DNA of 64,000 nt from RGIG5612 sp964528825 (GTDB taxonomy: Bacteria > Bacillota > Clostridia > Lachnospirales > Lachnospiraceae). The translations under genes and the position numbers were made by a program. Positions 8,703-17,403 of this stretch are shown here, piece by piece (position 1 is the first letter of the stretch; each line of letters begins with the position of its first letter). The stretch spans positions 10,188 to 74,187 of the forward strand of contig CAZGVB010000007.1 of the NCBI GenBank assembly GCA_964528825.1, given 5' to 3'. The notes beneath the pieces are model-generated. The model did not search any database. It worked only from the letters and a program-made list of their open reading frames with translations, and was not told where the DNA came from.

Positions 8703-10331
8703 TTACATTCCCATGCCGCCCATCCCTGCACCGCCTGCAGGTGCAGCCATAGGATCTTCCTTATCAGCTACTACAGCCTCTGTTGTGAGATATGTCGAAG
8801 AGATGGATGTAGCATTCTGAAGAGCTGTTCTTGTAACCTTTACAGGATCAAGGATGCCTTCAGATACCATATTTACATATTGATCATGAAGAGCATCATA
8901 TCCTTCGCCTGTAGGAAGCTCTTTAACCTTATTTACAATAACAGCACCCTGAAGTCCGGCATTCTCTGCGATGCAATAAAGAGGATATTCAAGAGCCTTA
9001 AGAACGATCCTTGCTCCTGTCTTCTCATCACCGTCAAGAGTCTCTATCAGCTTTTCAACAGCAGGACATGCATGTATATATGCGCTGCCGCCGCCTGCGA
9101 TGATGCCTTCCTCTACTGCAGCCTTTGTTGCATTTAAAGCATCCTCAAGACGAAGCTTCTTTTCCTTCATTTCGGTTTCTGTTGCAGCACCGACTCTGAT
9201 AACTGCTACGCCGCCTGTGAGCTTGCCAAGTCTCTCCTGGAATTTTTCCTTGTCATAATCTGATGTGGTTGTCTCGATGGCTGCTCTGATCTGTGCGCAT
9301 CTGTCAGCGATGGCTTCCTTTGATCCGTTGCCGTCAACAATCGTGGTATTCTCTTTTGTGATCTTAACAGATTTTGCAAAGCCAAGCATTTCCATAGTTG
9401 TATCCGGAAGTGAAAGGCCAACCTCTTCTGAGATAACCTGACCGCCTGTAAGGATTGCGATATCCTTGAGCATCTCTTTTCTTCTGTCACCATATCCCGG
9501 TGCCTTTACGGCAACAACATTGAATACGCCCTTGAGCTTATTTACGATAAGTGTCGTAAGAGCCTCACCTTCTACATCTTCTGCAATAATGAGGAGCTTT
9601 GAACCTGTCTTTACGATCTGCTCAAGGAGCGGAAGGATATCCTGTGTTGAGGAGATCTTCTTATCTGTAATGAGGATATAGCAATCGTCCAGATCAGCTT
9701 CCATCTTCTCAAGATCCGAGCACATATAAGCCGAAACATATCCGCGGTCGAATTGCATGCCCTCTACTACATCGAGCTCTGTCTGCATCGTCTTGGACTC
9801 TTCGATGGTGATCACACCGTCTGCGGTAACCTTTTCCATAGCGTCTGCTATGAGCTCACCTACGGATTCATCTCCTGCTGAGATAGCGGCTACCTTTGCG
9901 ATCTGCTCTTTTCCGGATACCTTGCTGCTCATCTTTGCAAGTTCTTCAACGACTGTATCACATGCAGCTGCCATTCCTTTTCTTAAAATAATTGGATTTG
10001 CGCCTGCAGCGAGGTTCTTGCCGCCTTCTGAGATCATGGCCTGTGCCAGAACTGTAGCCGTTGTAGTACCATCACCTGCCACATCATTGGTATGTGTTGC
10101 TACCTCTCTTACAAGCTGAGCTCCGATATTTTCAAATTGATCTTCAAATTCAATCTCTTTGGCGATCGTTACACCGTCATTAGTGATCAAAGGACCGCCA
10201 AAAGGTTTGCCAAGGACTACATTTCTGCCCTTAGGTCCAAGTGTAACCTTTACTGTATTGGCAAGCTTATTAACGCCGCTCTCAAGTGCCGCTCTTGCCT
10301 CGGCACCGTTCTTCAAAAGTTTTGCTCCCAT
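8703..10331 (-). CDS. groEL: GroEL, 60-kDa chaperonin
   Basis: Tetradecameric ATP-dependent folding chamber acting with GroES. The 542-aa length is standard. Visible hallmarks are the ATP-binding VTLGPKGRNVVL and GDGTTTATVLAQ segments near the N-terminus, the catalytic Asp in the equatorial domain (about residue 398 in family numbering), and the flexible Gly-Met-rich C-terminal tail GGAGMGGMGM. An AGGAGG site precedes the ATG. It follows groES by 13 bp and shares its CIRCE-controlled promoter; a strong terminator closes the unit, so groES-groEL is bicistronic. Confidence 0.98.
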   Translation of the reverse strand: MGAKLLKNGAEARAALESGVNKLANTVKVTLGPKGRNVVLGKPFGGPLITNDGVTIAKEIEFEDQFENIGAQLVREVATHTNDVAGDGTTTATVLAQAMISEGGKNLAAGANPIILRKGMAAACDTVVEELAKMSSKVSGKEQIAKVAAISAGDESVGELIADAMEKVTADGVITIEESKTMQTELDVVEGMQFDRGYVSAYMCSDLEKMEADLDDCYILITDKKISSTQDILPLLEQIVKTGSKLLIIAEDVEGEALTTLIVNKLKGVFNVVAVKAPGYGDRRKEMLKDIAILTGGQVISEEVGLSLPDTTMEMLGFAKSVKITKENTTIVDGNGSKEAIADRCAQIRAAIETTTSDYDKEKFQERLGKLTGGVAVIRVGAATETEMKEKKLRLEDALNATKAAVEEGIIAGGGSAYIHACPAVEKLIETLDGDEKTGARIVLKALEYPLYCIAENAGLQGAVIVNKVKELPTGEGYDALHDQYVNMVSEGILDPVKVTRTALQNATSISSTYLTTEAVVADKEDPMAAPAGGAGMGGMGM

Positions 10332-10344
10332 TGATATATCCTCC

Positions 10345-10626
10345 TTACTCTACGATAGCGAGGATCTCATCCTGGTTAACGATGATATATTCCTCGTCGT
10401 TGCATTTAACTTCGCTTCCGGCATATTTTGAAAAAATAACCGTATCTCCCGGCTTAACTGACATGTTTGATTTACCGTCTATCACTTTTCCGGGTCCTAC
10501 TGCTATAACTGTAGCCTGTGCCGGTTTTTCTTTTGCCTGTCCGGGAATAACGATTCCTGATGCTGTAGTCTCTTCTGCTTCGGCTCTTTTAAGAACAACA
10601 CGTTCTCCTAATGGAACTAATTTCAT
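10345..10626 (-). CDS. groES: GroES, 10-kDa co-chaperonin
   Basis: Heptameric lid of the GroEL chamber. The 93-aa protein begins MKLVPLGERVVLKRAEAEE, carries the mobile loop (residues about 17-32, TTASGIVIPGQAKEKP) and the conserved VIAVGPGK, VKPGDTVIFSKYAG and the terminal ILAIVE. The start is preceded by AAGGAGG. First gene of the groESL operon, with CIRCE 28 bp upstream of the start codon. Confidence 0.98.
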   Translation of the reverse strand: MKLVPLGERVVLKRAEAEETTASGIVIPGQAKEKPAQATVIAVGPGKVIDGKSNMSVKPGDTVIFSKYAGSEVKCNDEEYIIVNQDEILAIVE

Positions 10627-10653
10627 GTTTTATTGCCTCCTTGTCTTGCTTTG

Positions 10654-10680
10654 TTAGCACTCTTTTGCCCTGAGTGCTAC
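10654..10680. promoter_or_regulatory. CIRCE operator (HrcA binding site) of groESL
   Basis: Inverted repeat TTAGCACTC, nine-base spacer, GAGTGCTAC; only the last base departs from the classical consensus (TTAGCACTC-N9-GAGTGCTAA). It lies just downstream of the -10 box and upstream of groES, the usual place for HrcA repression relieved by heat shock. No hrcA gene is in this window. Confidence 0.97.
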
Positions 10681-10690
10681 CACAGTGCAT

Positions 10691-10719
10691 ATGATAACCC
10701 ATTGTTTTTTATTTTGCAA
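10691..10719 (-). promoter_or_regulatory. Sigma-A-type promoter of groESL
   Basis: On the minus strand: -35 TTGCAA, 17-bp spacer, -10 TATCAT. The start of transcription would fall immediately before the CIRCE element. Confidence 0.8.
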
Positions 10720-10734
10720 TAGGGAATTTGTATT

Positions 10735-11628
10735 TTAAATCTTTTTTTCATCATTTCTCATTCGGGCATACATGAAGAGGTATTGCTGCGCGTAACCACC
10801 CAGTTTTCCGAATTTTTCTTTTGCCAAGCGTTCTATTTCCACTTTGCGCGTATCACATCCGAAATACATTTCTTCCATAATACGTTTTATCCATACATCC
10901 ACAGGAAACGCATCCCTAAACCCAAGTGAGAATAACAATATACAATTTGCAACCTTATCTCCAATGCCTTTGACCTGCATTAATGAACCTTTAGCATCAG
11001 CATATTCCATATGCCTAAGGGCTTCTCCGTCAAGCCCAGCATGTACCGCGTTATATAAATACGGTGCCCTGAAGCCTGTCTTTAATGCTCTGAAATCGTC
11101 TTCGGTCAGTTTCTCAAATACCTTTTTCTCGGGAAATATATGATATTCCCTGCCGTCTATGACGCCGCATGGCATGCCGTATCTGACGCTGATATTCCTT
11201 ACTATGTTTTTTATTTGAGAGATACTTTTATTTTGAGATATGATAAAAGAGATCATCGTTTCAAAAAAATCTTGGTTGAGTATGTGTATTCCACCGTACT
11301 TTTTAATAATACCTTTAAGTCGCGGCTCTGATGCGGCAAGACTGCACTTTATTGCCGCATAGTCGTTATCAAGATCGAAATACGGTATCCATATGTTCTC
11401 AATGTCATCTCTCGAAGCATCATAAAAGTCAAGAAATACCTCCTCATCCTTGAACATATCGCCAAGCTGTCTGATATGCAGCACCTTTTTATATGCTATT
11501 ACAACATATTCATGATCAGCGATCTTTTCAAAATTGAAGCATTGGCCGCATTCAAGGGTCTGAGCGAGATCAAAATCCTTGACTTTGATCATATTTAAAG
11601 CCTTATTTTCGGTTATATTATTGATCAT
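10735..11628 (-). CDS. ogg: 8-oxoguanine DNA glycosylase/AP lyase (Ogg type)
   Basis: Base-excision repair enzyme removing 8-oxoguanine. N-terminal Ogg domain segment FDLAQTLECGQCFNF, then the HhH-GPD core with the helix-hairpin-helix LMQVKGIGDKVANCILLFSLG (about residues 213-233), which contains the Lys expected to form the Schiff base, and the catalytic Asp in PVDVWIKRIM. The frame opens at 11718, but ATG 11628 (MINNITENKAL) is preferred: AGAGGGG lies about 10 bases upstream, it gives 297 aa (close to family length), and the extra N-terminus is poorly hydrophobic and basic. It reads toward groES and begins after the ftsZ terminator, so it is likely monocistronic. Confidence 0.88.
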   Translation of the reverse strand: MINNITENKALNMIKVKDFDLAQTLECGQCFNFEKIADHEYVVIAYKKVLHIRQLGDMFKDEEVFLDFYDASRDDIENIWIPYFDLDNDYAAIKCSLAASEPRLKGIIKKYGGIHILNQDFFETMISFIISQNKSISQIKNIVRNISVRYGMPCGVIDGREYHIFPEKKVFEKLTEDDFRALKTGFRAPYLYNAVHAGLDGEALRHMEYADAKGSLMQVKGIGDKVANCILLFSLGFRDAFPVDVWIKRIMEEMYFGCDTRKVEIERLAKEKFGKLGGYAQQYLFMYARMRNDEKKI

Positions 11629-11761
11629 ATTATCAAATCCCCTCTCGGGCCTTCTCCTCAAAGATCTTATGATTGGTGCATTGCTGTTTGGCAATGTATT
11701 TTCTTGCTGCCTGATCATATTTGAAGCTTTCGATCGTTAGAGATAAGTGCCGCAGGGTGCA

Positions 11762-11804
11762 TATTAAAAATCGGCATATTCGGGTTCTCCGGATATGCCG
11801 ATTC
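11762..11804 (-). terminator. Terminator of the dcw cluster (after ftsZ)
   Basis: Minus-strand hairpin AATCGGCATAT / ATATGCCGATT with further partial pairing inside the loop, followed by TTTTTAATAT. It lies about 25 bp past the ftsZ stop. Confidence 0.85.
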
Positions 11805-11827
11805 ATTTCATAATAAACGTACTGGTC

Positions 11828-13027
11828 TTAATGTTTCTTTAAAAAGTCCGGTATCGTAATATCTCTTGCCGAGCCTTGCGATGCTTGAGGTCTTACCGGA
11901 GTATTGAAGTTCAGCTGAGGAGCTTCAGGCTCTCTGCGTATAGGCTGTGCAGCCGGCTCTTCTTCCTTAGTATCCTCGTCCTTTGGTGCGAATGCAGCAG
12001 GTGCGGGAGTCTTACGGATCTCTGATGAGAATCTGCTGTCTCTTGCCTTCGGTGTCGTAAGCTTTGCAGGAGCATTTGCGCCATCCGTTATACCTGTGGC
12101 AATGACTGTGATAGTACATGTATCGGCAGGCTCCTTCTCATATCTTGCACCGAAGATAATATTTGCGGCATCTCCCGCAAGCTCCTGAACATATGATGCA
12201 GCATCATTTGCTTCAAGAAGAGAAATATCACCGGTGATATTGATAATGACATGTGATGCGCCCTTGATAGTGGTCTCAAGCAGCGGAGATGTGACTGCTG
12301 CCTTTACTGCCTCTTCTGCCTTATCATCTCCGGATGCGGATGCAATACCGATATGAGCGATACCCTTGTTGAGCATAACTGTGCGCACGTCCGCAAAATC
12401 GAGGTTGATAAGAGACGGTATATTGATAAGATCTGTGATACCGCTGACAGACTGTTCCAGCACCTCATCAGCCTTACCGAAAGCCTCCTCGATAGTAGTA
12501 CGTCTGTCTACGATCTCCAAAAGCTTATCATTCGGTATAACAATAAGAGTATCAACAACTTCCTTAAGCTTTTCTATGCCCATAAGAGCATTGTTCATAC
12601 GTGTTTTATTTTCAAAACGAAACGGCTTGGTTACAACTGCGACTGTAAGGATACCCATGTCCTTGGCAACCTTTGCAATAACGGGTGCAGCACCTGTACC
12701 GGTACCGCCGCCCATGCCGCATGTGATAAATAACATATCCGCTCCGGCTATAGCCTTTTCAATGACCTCAAGGCTCTCCTCAGCAGCCTTTTCACCTACT
12801 TCCGGCTGTGCTCCGGCGCCCAGACCCTTTGTAAGCTTCTCTCCTATCTGTATGGTCACAGATGCCTGGCTTGAAGCCAGTGCCTGTTTATCGGTATTTA
12901 CACCGACGAACTCAACATTCTGCACCTGTCCCTCGATCATTCGATTGATCGCATTATTGCCTGCGCCGCCGACACCGACAACAATTATCCTTGCCCCTTT
13001 TTCATATTCGTATTCGTACTCAGCCAT
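11828..13027 (-). CDS. ftsZ: FtsZ, cell division GTPase
   Basis: Tubulin homologue forming the Z-ring. GTP-binding features: VVGVGGAGNNAINRM near residue 17, the tubulin signature GGGTGTGAAP near residue 105, the NKTR region, and the T7 synergy loop with catalytic Asp in NLDFADVR. A variable Pro/Glu-rich linker (about residues 315-385) precedes the C-terminal peptide ITIPDFLKKH, the docking site for FtsA/SepF-type partners. The frame opens at 13093, but ATG 13027 (MAEYEYEYEK) has AAGGAG 7 bases upstream and gives a normal 399 aa. Last gene of the dcw cluster, with no ftsA beside it. Confidence 0.97.
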   Translation of the reverse strand: MAEYEYEYEKGARIIVVGVGGAGNNAINRMIEGQVQNVEFVGVNTDKQALASSQASVTIQIGEKLTKGLGAGAQPEVGEKAAEESLEVIEKAIAGADMLFITCGMGGGTGTGAAPVIAKVAKDMGILTVAVVTKPFRFENKTRMNNALMGIEKLKEVVDTLIVIPNDKLLEIVDRRTTIEEAFGKADEVLEQSVSGITDLINIPSLINLDFADVRTVMLNKGIAHIGIASASGDDKAEEAVKAAVTSPLLETTIKGASHVIINITGDISLLEANDAASYVQELAGDAANIIFGARYEKEPADTCTITVIATGITDGANAPAKLTTPKARDSRFSSEIRKTPAPAAFAPKDEDTKEEEPAAQPIRREPEAPQLNFNTPVRPQASQGSARDITIPDFLKKH

Positions 13028-13126
13028 GTCCGTCTCCTTTTTTATCACCTTTTTAGGTATTTTTATCATATATTTAATCTGCCTAAAATTCAACCGTTTT
13101 TCTCATATTTAACAATTGAAACACTT

Positions 13127-13777
13127 TTATGAAGATTTCTTAAAGACATATCCGTTTCCGTTTTTGTCTGCCTTTTTCATATTTAAGGTACCGTTCATTT
13201 CCGAAACCTTATCATAGAACTTTCCGAGATCCTCCGTCTTTTTATCAAGATCCTCCTCTTCACCGAGCAGCACCTGAATGCCCTTTATGCTTATTATCGC
13301 TTCATTGTCTTCGTTAACACTAACCACACCCGTATCTGTGATCCCCGCATCTTTTATGCCGGCTATGGCATCTAAGGCATATTTATAACAACCATCATTT
13401 GATGTCTCTATATTGCCGTCTGAAGATATATTCACTATTTCCACTCCGGATATCTGCATCAAGGCTGTCGGCTGTGTGCTTACTGTCTGTATATATTTGC
13501 CGTCTTCATCTACGATAATATATGCATCTTCATAAATAAGCCAAGCAGCGGCCTCACCATCAGCGACTACATTATCTGCAGTATTGTTCTCCAAGGCGGA
13601 TTCGTTTTCTGCCGCATATATTTCGGTATTTTCCTCATCTGACGTATCTTTTTTCATAATAGCAACAATGACAGACAGGATCTGATCCTGTGAGGGACGT
13701 ATAAATCTGAAATATGCCACACCGCCCGCTGCTGCAAATGCAGACAGCAGCAAGATAACCATTATTGTTTTTTTCAT
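13127..13777 (-). CDS. ftsQ: Divergent FtsQ/DivIB-like division protein, POTRA domain not apparent
   Basis: Position between ftsW and ftsZ and the C-terminal half identify this as an FtsQ/DivIB relative, the bitopic protein that bridges FtsL-FtsB to the septal synthase. Residues about 4-24 form a single membrane helix. An acidic, Asn/Glu-rich linker (45-72) follows where a POTRA domain would be expected. Then comes a segment like the FtsQ beta domain (YIIVDEDGKYIQ, ISGVEIVN) and the family's terminal pattern of a VLLG turn followed by a helix of the form DLDKKTEDLGKFYDKV and GTLNMK. At 216 aa it is 30-100 residues shorter than usual. Its ATG overlaps the ftsW stop by 1 bp (TAATG). The FtsQ assignment is inferred from context plus weak similarity. 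Confidence 0.65.
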   Translation of the reverse strand: MKKTIMVILLLSAFAAAGGVAYFRFIRPSQDQILSVIVAIMKKDTSDEENTEIYAAENESALENNTADNVVADGEAAAWLIYEDAYIIVDEDGKYIQTVSTQPTALMQISGVEIVNISSDGNIETSNDGCYKYALDAIAGIKDAGITDTGVVSVNEDNEAIISIKGIQVLLGEEEDLDKKTEDLGKFYDKVSEMNGTLNMKKADKNGNGYVFKKSS

Positions 13778-14982
13778 TAATGTGTAATCCCCTCTCGTCT
13801 GCCTCCCGCATAATGTCCTTTGAACATCTGTTCATGCTCTCTTGCGGCCTTTGGACTTTTTTTCTTGATATATCTTGCTCCTCTGGCTACCGATACCACC
13901 AGTCCCATCTCTATAAGAGTCATCATTATAGATGTACCTCCATAGCTTATAAAAGGAAGCGGAACGCCGGTATTGGGCAGCAATCCCGATACTACTCCGA
14001 CATTTACGAATGTCTGTATCGATATATGAGACATGACACCTGCAACTATCAGCTTGCCGAACATATCTTCCGTATCCCTATACAGAAGCCACATACGCCA
14101 TATCAGCATGCCTATCAAAAGTAAAAGGCAAAGTCCGCCGATGACGCCAAGCTCCTCACAAATGATAGAAAAGATCATATCGTTTTCGGACTCCGGCACA
14201 TATCCAAGCTTTTGCGTACCGTTTCCGAGGCCTTTGCCCAGCCATCCGCCCGATGCTATGGCATAAAATGCCTGCATTATCTGATAGCTTTCGTCATTCG
14301 CATATGCCTCAACATTAAGCCATGCTTTTATTCTCACGATCCTATTGCCTTTAAGCAGGATGAAGATCACTCCGAACAATATAAGCAGCAATATCATTCC
14401 GCCTATATATTTCTTTTCGGGAACAGCTATAGCCGCCAGTACGACACCCATCCCGAAAATAATCATGGCTGTGCCGAGATCCTCTGTTATCACCACCACC
14501 ATGAGCACTGCTGCAAAGGTGGGTATCATTGCCAATGCAAAATCCTTGACCGTGTTCAGCGAATCCTTCTTCTTGTATAGGATATATGCCATACAAAGGA
14601 TCAGTGCGACCTTCAAAAATTCCGATGGCTGCACGGTAGTCACCTTAAGATCCAGCCATCTTCTTGCGCCATATATCTCTATTCCGAGCGGTGAAAGGAC
14701 CAAAAGGATGGCGATCGTGCAAATCCCGAATAGCGCATATGACAGAATAGAATTCCATATATTATATGGAATGATCGCAACCACCGCCATGGCTGCTGCG
14801 CCCACTGCCACGGCTTTTATCTGATTTACAACATACCAAAGAGCGGATCCCTTCTCCGTCTGACCTTGATATGAGCTTGCGCTGTATATCATCAGCAGAC
14901 CGAATCCAACCAATATGATAATGATAAATATCATTATCCAGTCGATCTTATTCCTTTTTTTATCATTCTGTATACCGGTCAT
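13777..14982 (-). CDS. ftsW: FtsW, SEDS-family septal peptidoglycan glycosyltransferase
   Basis: Polytopic lipid II polymerase working with the class B PBP of the same cluster. The 401-aa protein has about ten transmembrane helices; the SEDS signatures ARRWLDL-xx-TTVQPSEFLK (about residues 107-123) and the C-terminal FISYGGTSIMMTLIEMGLV are clear. The loop ESENDMIFSIICEELG between helices is also conserved. A charged cytoplasmic tail (AREHEQMFKGHYAGGRREG) ends the protein. The stop overlaps the ftsQ-like start. The FtsW rather than RodA or SpoVE identity rests on the dcw location. Confidence 0.9.
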   Translation of the reverse strand: MTGIQNDKKRNKIDWIMIFIIIILVGFGLLMIYSASSYQGQTEKGSALWYVVNQIKAVAVGAAAMAVVAIIPYNIWNSILSYALFGICTIAILLVLSPLGIEIYGARRWLDLKVTTVQPSEFLKVALILCMAYILYKKKDSLNTVKDFALAMIPTFAAVLMVVVITEDLGTAMIIFGMGVVLAAIAVPEKKYIGGMILLLILFGVIFILLKGNRIVRIKAWLNVEAYANDESYQIMQAFYAIASGGWLGKGLGNGTQKLGYVPESENDMIFSIICEELGVIGGLCLLLLIGMLIWRMWLLYRDTEDMFGKLIVAGVMSHISIQTFVNVGVVSGLLPNTGVPLPFISYGGTSIMMTLIEMGLVVSVARGARYIKKKSPKAAREHEQMFKGHYAGGRREGITH

Positions 14983-14985
14983 CGA

Positions 14986-16359
14986 TCAATCCGGAAGAGC
15001 TCTCACAAGATCCTTAAACATCCTGCCTCTCTCTTCATATCCCTTGAACTGATCCCAGCTTGCGCATGCAGGCGAGAGCAGGACCGCATCCCCTGTCTCT
15101 GCGATCTGAGCACATCTGCAAACCGCACTCTTCAGATCATTTTCCATATATATGCTGGTGAAACCGGCTCTAAGTGCGGTCTCCTTTATTTTGCCTGCAG
15201 TAGTACCTATAAGCACCATAGACTTTACACGGCCGTTAAACGAGCTTACCCATTCCGTAAAATCAGCTCCCTTATCATAGCCTCCCGCTATCAGGATACA
15301 CGGTGCTGTCATAGACTCTATCGCTCTCATTGAGGCATCGGTATTGGTTCCCTTTGAATCGTTATAATAAGAAACTCCTTTTTTATCACAAACATACTCG
15401 ATCCGATGCTCGACAGCCTTAAAGTTCTTGATAACTTCTGCGATATCCTTCACATCCATTCCCATAGATATGGAAATGCAGACAGCAGCCATAACATTCT
15501 CCACATTATGGTCTCCCATCAGGGAAATATCGGTGCGGTCTATAATCTTTACTGATCTTCCCTCTGTGCTGTATATGATTGATTTTCCGTCATACCATAC
15601 GCCGTCATCAAGATGTGTCTTTCGAGAGAAATAGAATTTTTTTGGTCTAATATTCTCCGTAAGTTCTCTTAAATATTCATCATCATAATTTATAACGCAG
15701 ACATCTTCCTCCGTTTGAGCATTGGTGATACGGCATTTTGCCTGTGCATAAGCCTCAAATGAACCATGTCTGTCGAGGTGATCCGGGGTGATATTGAGCA
15801 AGGCGCTGATATCTGCATGAAAATCCTTGATCGTTTCCAATTGAAAGCTCGATATTTCAGCTACCGTGACACTTTTCGCAGTAGTTTCATCTGCAGCTGC
15901 AGCATATGAATAACCGATATTGCCAACCACATGTACATCATCAAATGCAGCCTTCATAAGCTCGCCTGTAAGTGTGGTAGTAGTAGTCTTGCCGTTTGTG
16001 CCGGTAATGGCGATGAGCCTTCCCTTTGACGCCTCATAAGCCAACTCTATCTCACCCGTTATATCCTTGCCGGCAGCCCTTGCATGCTGTATATCGGGAG
16101 CATTTACGGATATACCGGGGCTCAGAGCAAGTACATCAAACAGATCCATATCGAAATTACTGAGCTTGCCTACAATAAATCTTGTATCTGCCGCAAGTCC
16201 GATCTCTTCTATCACGGATTTCTTATCTATATTTGTGTTTCCGTCAAATAAGATAACCTCCTTGCCATGTGCATTAAGCAATCTCGCGACGCCCTTGCCG
16301 CTTATGCCCATGCCATATACAAGAAATCTCTTTTTGTTTTCATCATCAAATATGCTCAT
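14986..16359 (-). CDS. murD: MurD, UDP-N-acetylmuramoylalanine--D-glutamate ligase
   Basis: Cytosolic Mur ligase adding D-Glu to UDP-MurNAc-L-Ala. The 457-aa length is normal. The N-terminal Rossmann-like domain begins LVYGMGISGKGVARLL; the ATP loop is AITGTNGKTTTTTLTGEL (about residue 115); the catalytic Lys region and NITPDHLDRHG follow; the C-terminal domain contains YYNDSKGTNTDASMRAI and ILIAGGYDKGADF. It lies 3 bp after ftsW in the opposite sense of reading order, i.e. just upstream of ftsW in the transcript, with mraY before it. Confidence 0.97.
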   Translation of the reverse strand: MSIFDDENKKRFLVYGMGISGKGVARLLNAHGKEVILFDGNTNIDKKSVIEEIGLAADTRFIVGKLSNFDMDLFDVLALSPGISVNAPDIQHARAAGKDITGEIELAYEASKGRLIAITGTNGKTTTTTLTGELMKAAFDDVHVVGNIGYSYAAAADETTAKSVTVAEISSFQLETIKDFHADISALLNITPDHLDRHGSFEAYAQAKCRITNAQTEEDVCVINYDDEYLRELTENIRPKKFYFSRKTHLDDGVWYDGKSIIYSTEGRSVKIIDRTDISLMGDHNVENVMAAVCISISMGMDVKDIAEVIKNFKAVEHRIEYVCDKKGVSYYNDSKGTNTDASMRAIESMTAPCILIAGGYDKGADFTEWVSSFNGRVKSMVLIGTTAGKIKETALRAGFTSIYMENDLKSAVCRCAQIAETGDAVLLSPACASWDQFKGYEERGRMFKDLVRALPD

Positions 16360-16402
16360 ATTCTCTCTATCTTTCAGTTGAATCTTATCCCGACGTTCAT
16401 CT

Positions 16403-17371
16403 CTATATAAGCATTACCGTCAGGCCGCCAAGTGCTATTATGCACAACAATAATGTTACGATTGTAAATACCGTTACCACCCTTGTCTCAGACCATCCGC
16501 ACAATTCAAAATGATGATGGATAGGAGACATCTTAAATATCCTCTTTCCTCCCGAGATCTTAAAATAGCTGACCTGCAGCATAACCGAAAGTATCTCAGC
16601 CAGATAGACAAATGCCGCTATTATGATAAATAATGGCATTCTCATCATAAGTGCGGTGGCGACAACATACCCTCCGAGTGCCAAAGAGCCTGTATCACCC
16701 ATAAATACCTTCGCAGGATAGGAATTAAAGAACAAGAATGCAAGTAAGCTTCCGAGCATCGCAAATGAAGATGCTGCGCTGTCATGCTGCAGCAATATTG
16801 CCGCTATAATAAAGAATCCGGCGATCACAGATGTAACACTTGATGCGAGCCCGTCAAGGCCGTCGGTAAAATTGGCGCCGTTCACTGTTCCAAGAATAGC
16901 GATCACAGCTATCGGGTAGAACCATCCCCTCAGGTCGATTATGCCGTAAAAAGGTACTATGGTCGTAGTCCCATATTCTGAAAAGGCGCCTATATATATG
17001 ACAAGAAAAACCGTTACTACGATCTGAAGACCCATCTTTTGCCATGCCTTAAGGCCCTCGGACTGGTGCTTAGCTATCTTTAAAATATCATCTATAAGTC
17101 CGATCAAACCGAAAAGCGCCGTAAAAAGCATCACAGGAAATACATCCGGGTACCATACAGATACCACAGCAGATCCGATGACCATGGAGGCTAATATCAC
17201 TATGCCGCCCATTGTCGGAGTACTGCTCTTTTTCAAATGTTCCTTGGGGCCTTCCTCTCTGACATTCTGTCCGAATTTCATTTTATGGAGCAAAGGTATG
17301 CATATAGGACATAGCACCACCCCGATAATGAAGCTTACTCCCAGTGGTATCAATATTTTGGCATCCATCAT
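16403..17371 (-). CDS. mraY: MraY, phospho-N-acetylmuramoyl-pentapeptide transferase
   Basis: Integral membrane enzyme making lipid I on undecaprenyl phosphate. The 322-aa protein has about ten transmembrane helices. Signatures visible: STPTMGGIVI (about residue 50), LIDDILK with the catalytic Asp pair, NGANFTDGLDGLAS (about residue 165), FMGDTGSLALGG, and the C-terminal MSPIHHHFELCGWSE. GGGGAAG lies 4 bases before the ATG. It sits between the class B PBP and murD, the conserved order in Firmicutes except that murF, which commonly precedes mraY in many bacteria, is absent. Confidence 0.97.
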   Translation of the reverse strand: MMDAKILIPLGVSFIIGVVLCPICIPLLHKMKFGQNVREEGPKEHLKKSSTPTMGGIVILASMVIGSAVVSVWYPDVFPVMLFTALFGLIGLIDDILKIAKHQSEGLKAWQKMGLQIVVTVFLVIYIGAFSEYGTTTIVPFYGIIDLRGWFYPIAVIAILGTVNGANFTDGLDGLASSVTSVIAGFFIIAAILLQHDSAASSFAMLGSLLAFLFFNSYPAKVFMGDTGSLALGGYVVATALMMRMPLFIIIAAFVYLAEILSVMLQVSYFKISGGKRIFKMSPIHHHFELCGWSETRVVTVFTIVTLLLCIIALGGLTVMLI

Positions 17372-17403
17372 TCTTCCCCGTTTTTCTTTATATTTCCAAA
17401 GTC

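Noticed and set aside
13127..13777. Calling the protein a generic secreted hypothetical
   Set aside because: Gene order and the C-terminal VLLG/DLDKK pattern favour an FtsQ/DivIB relative, though with moderate confidence.
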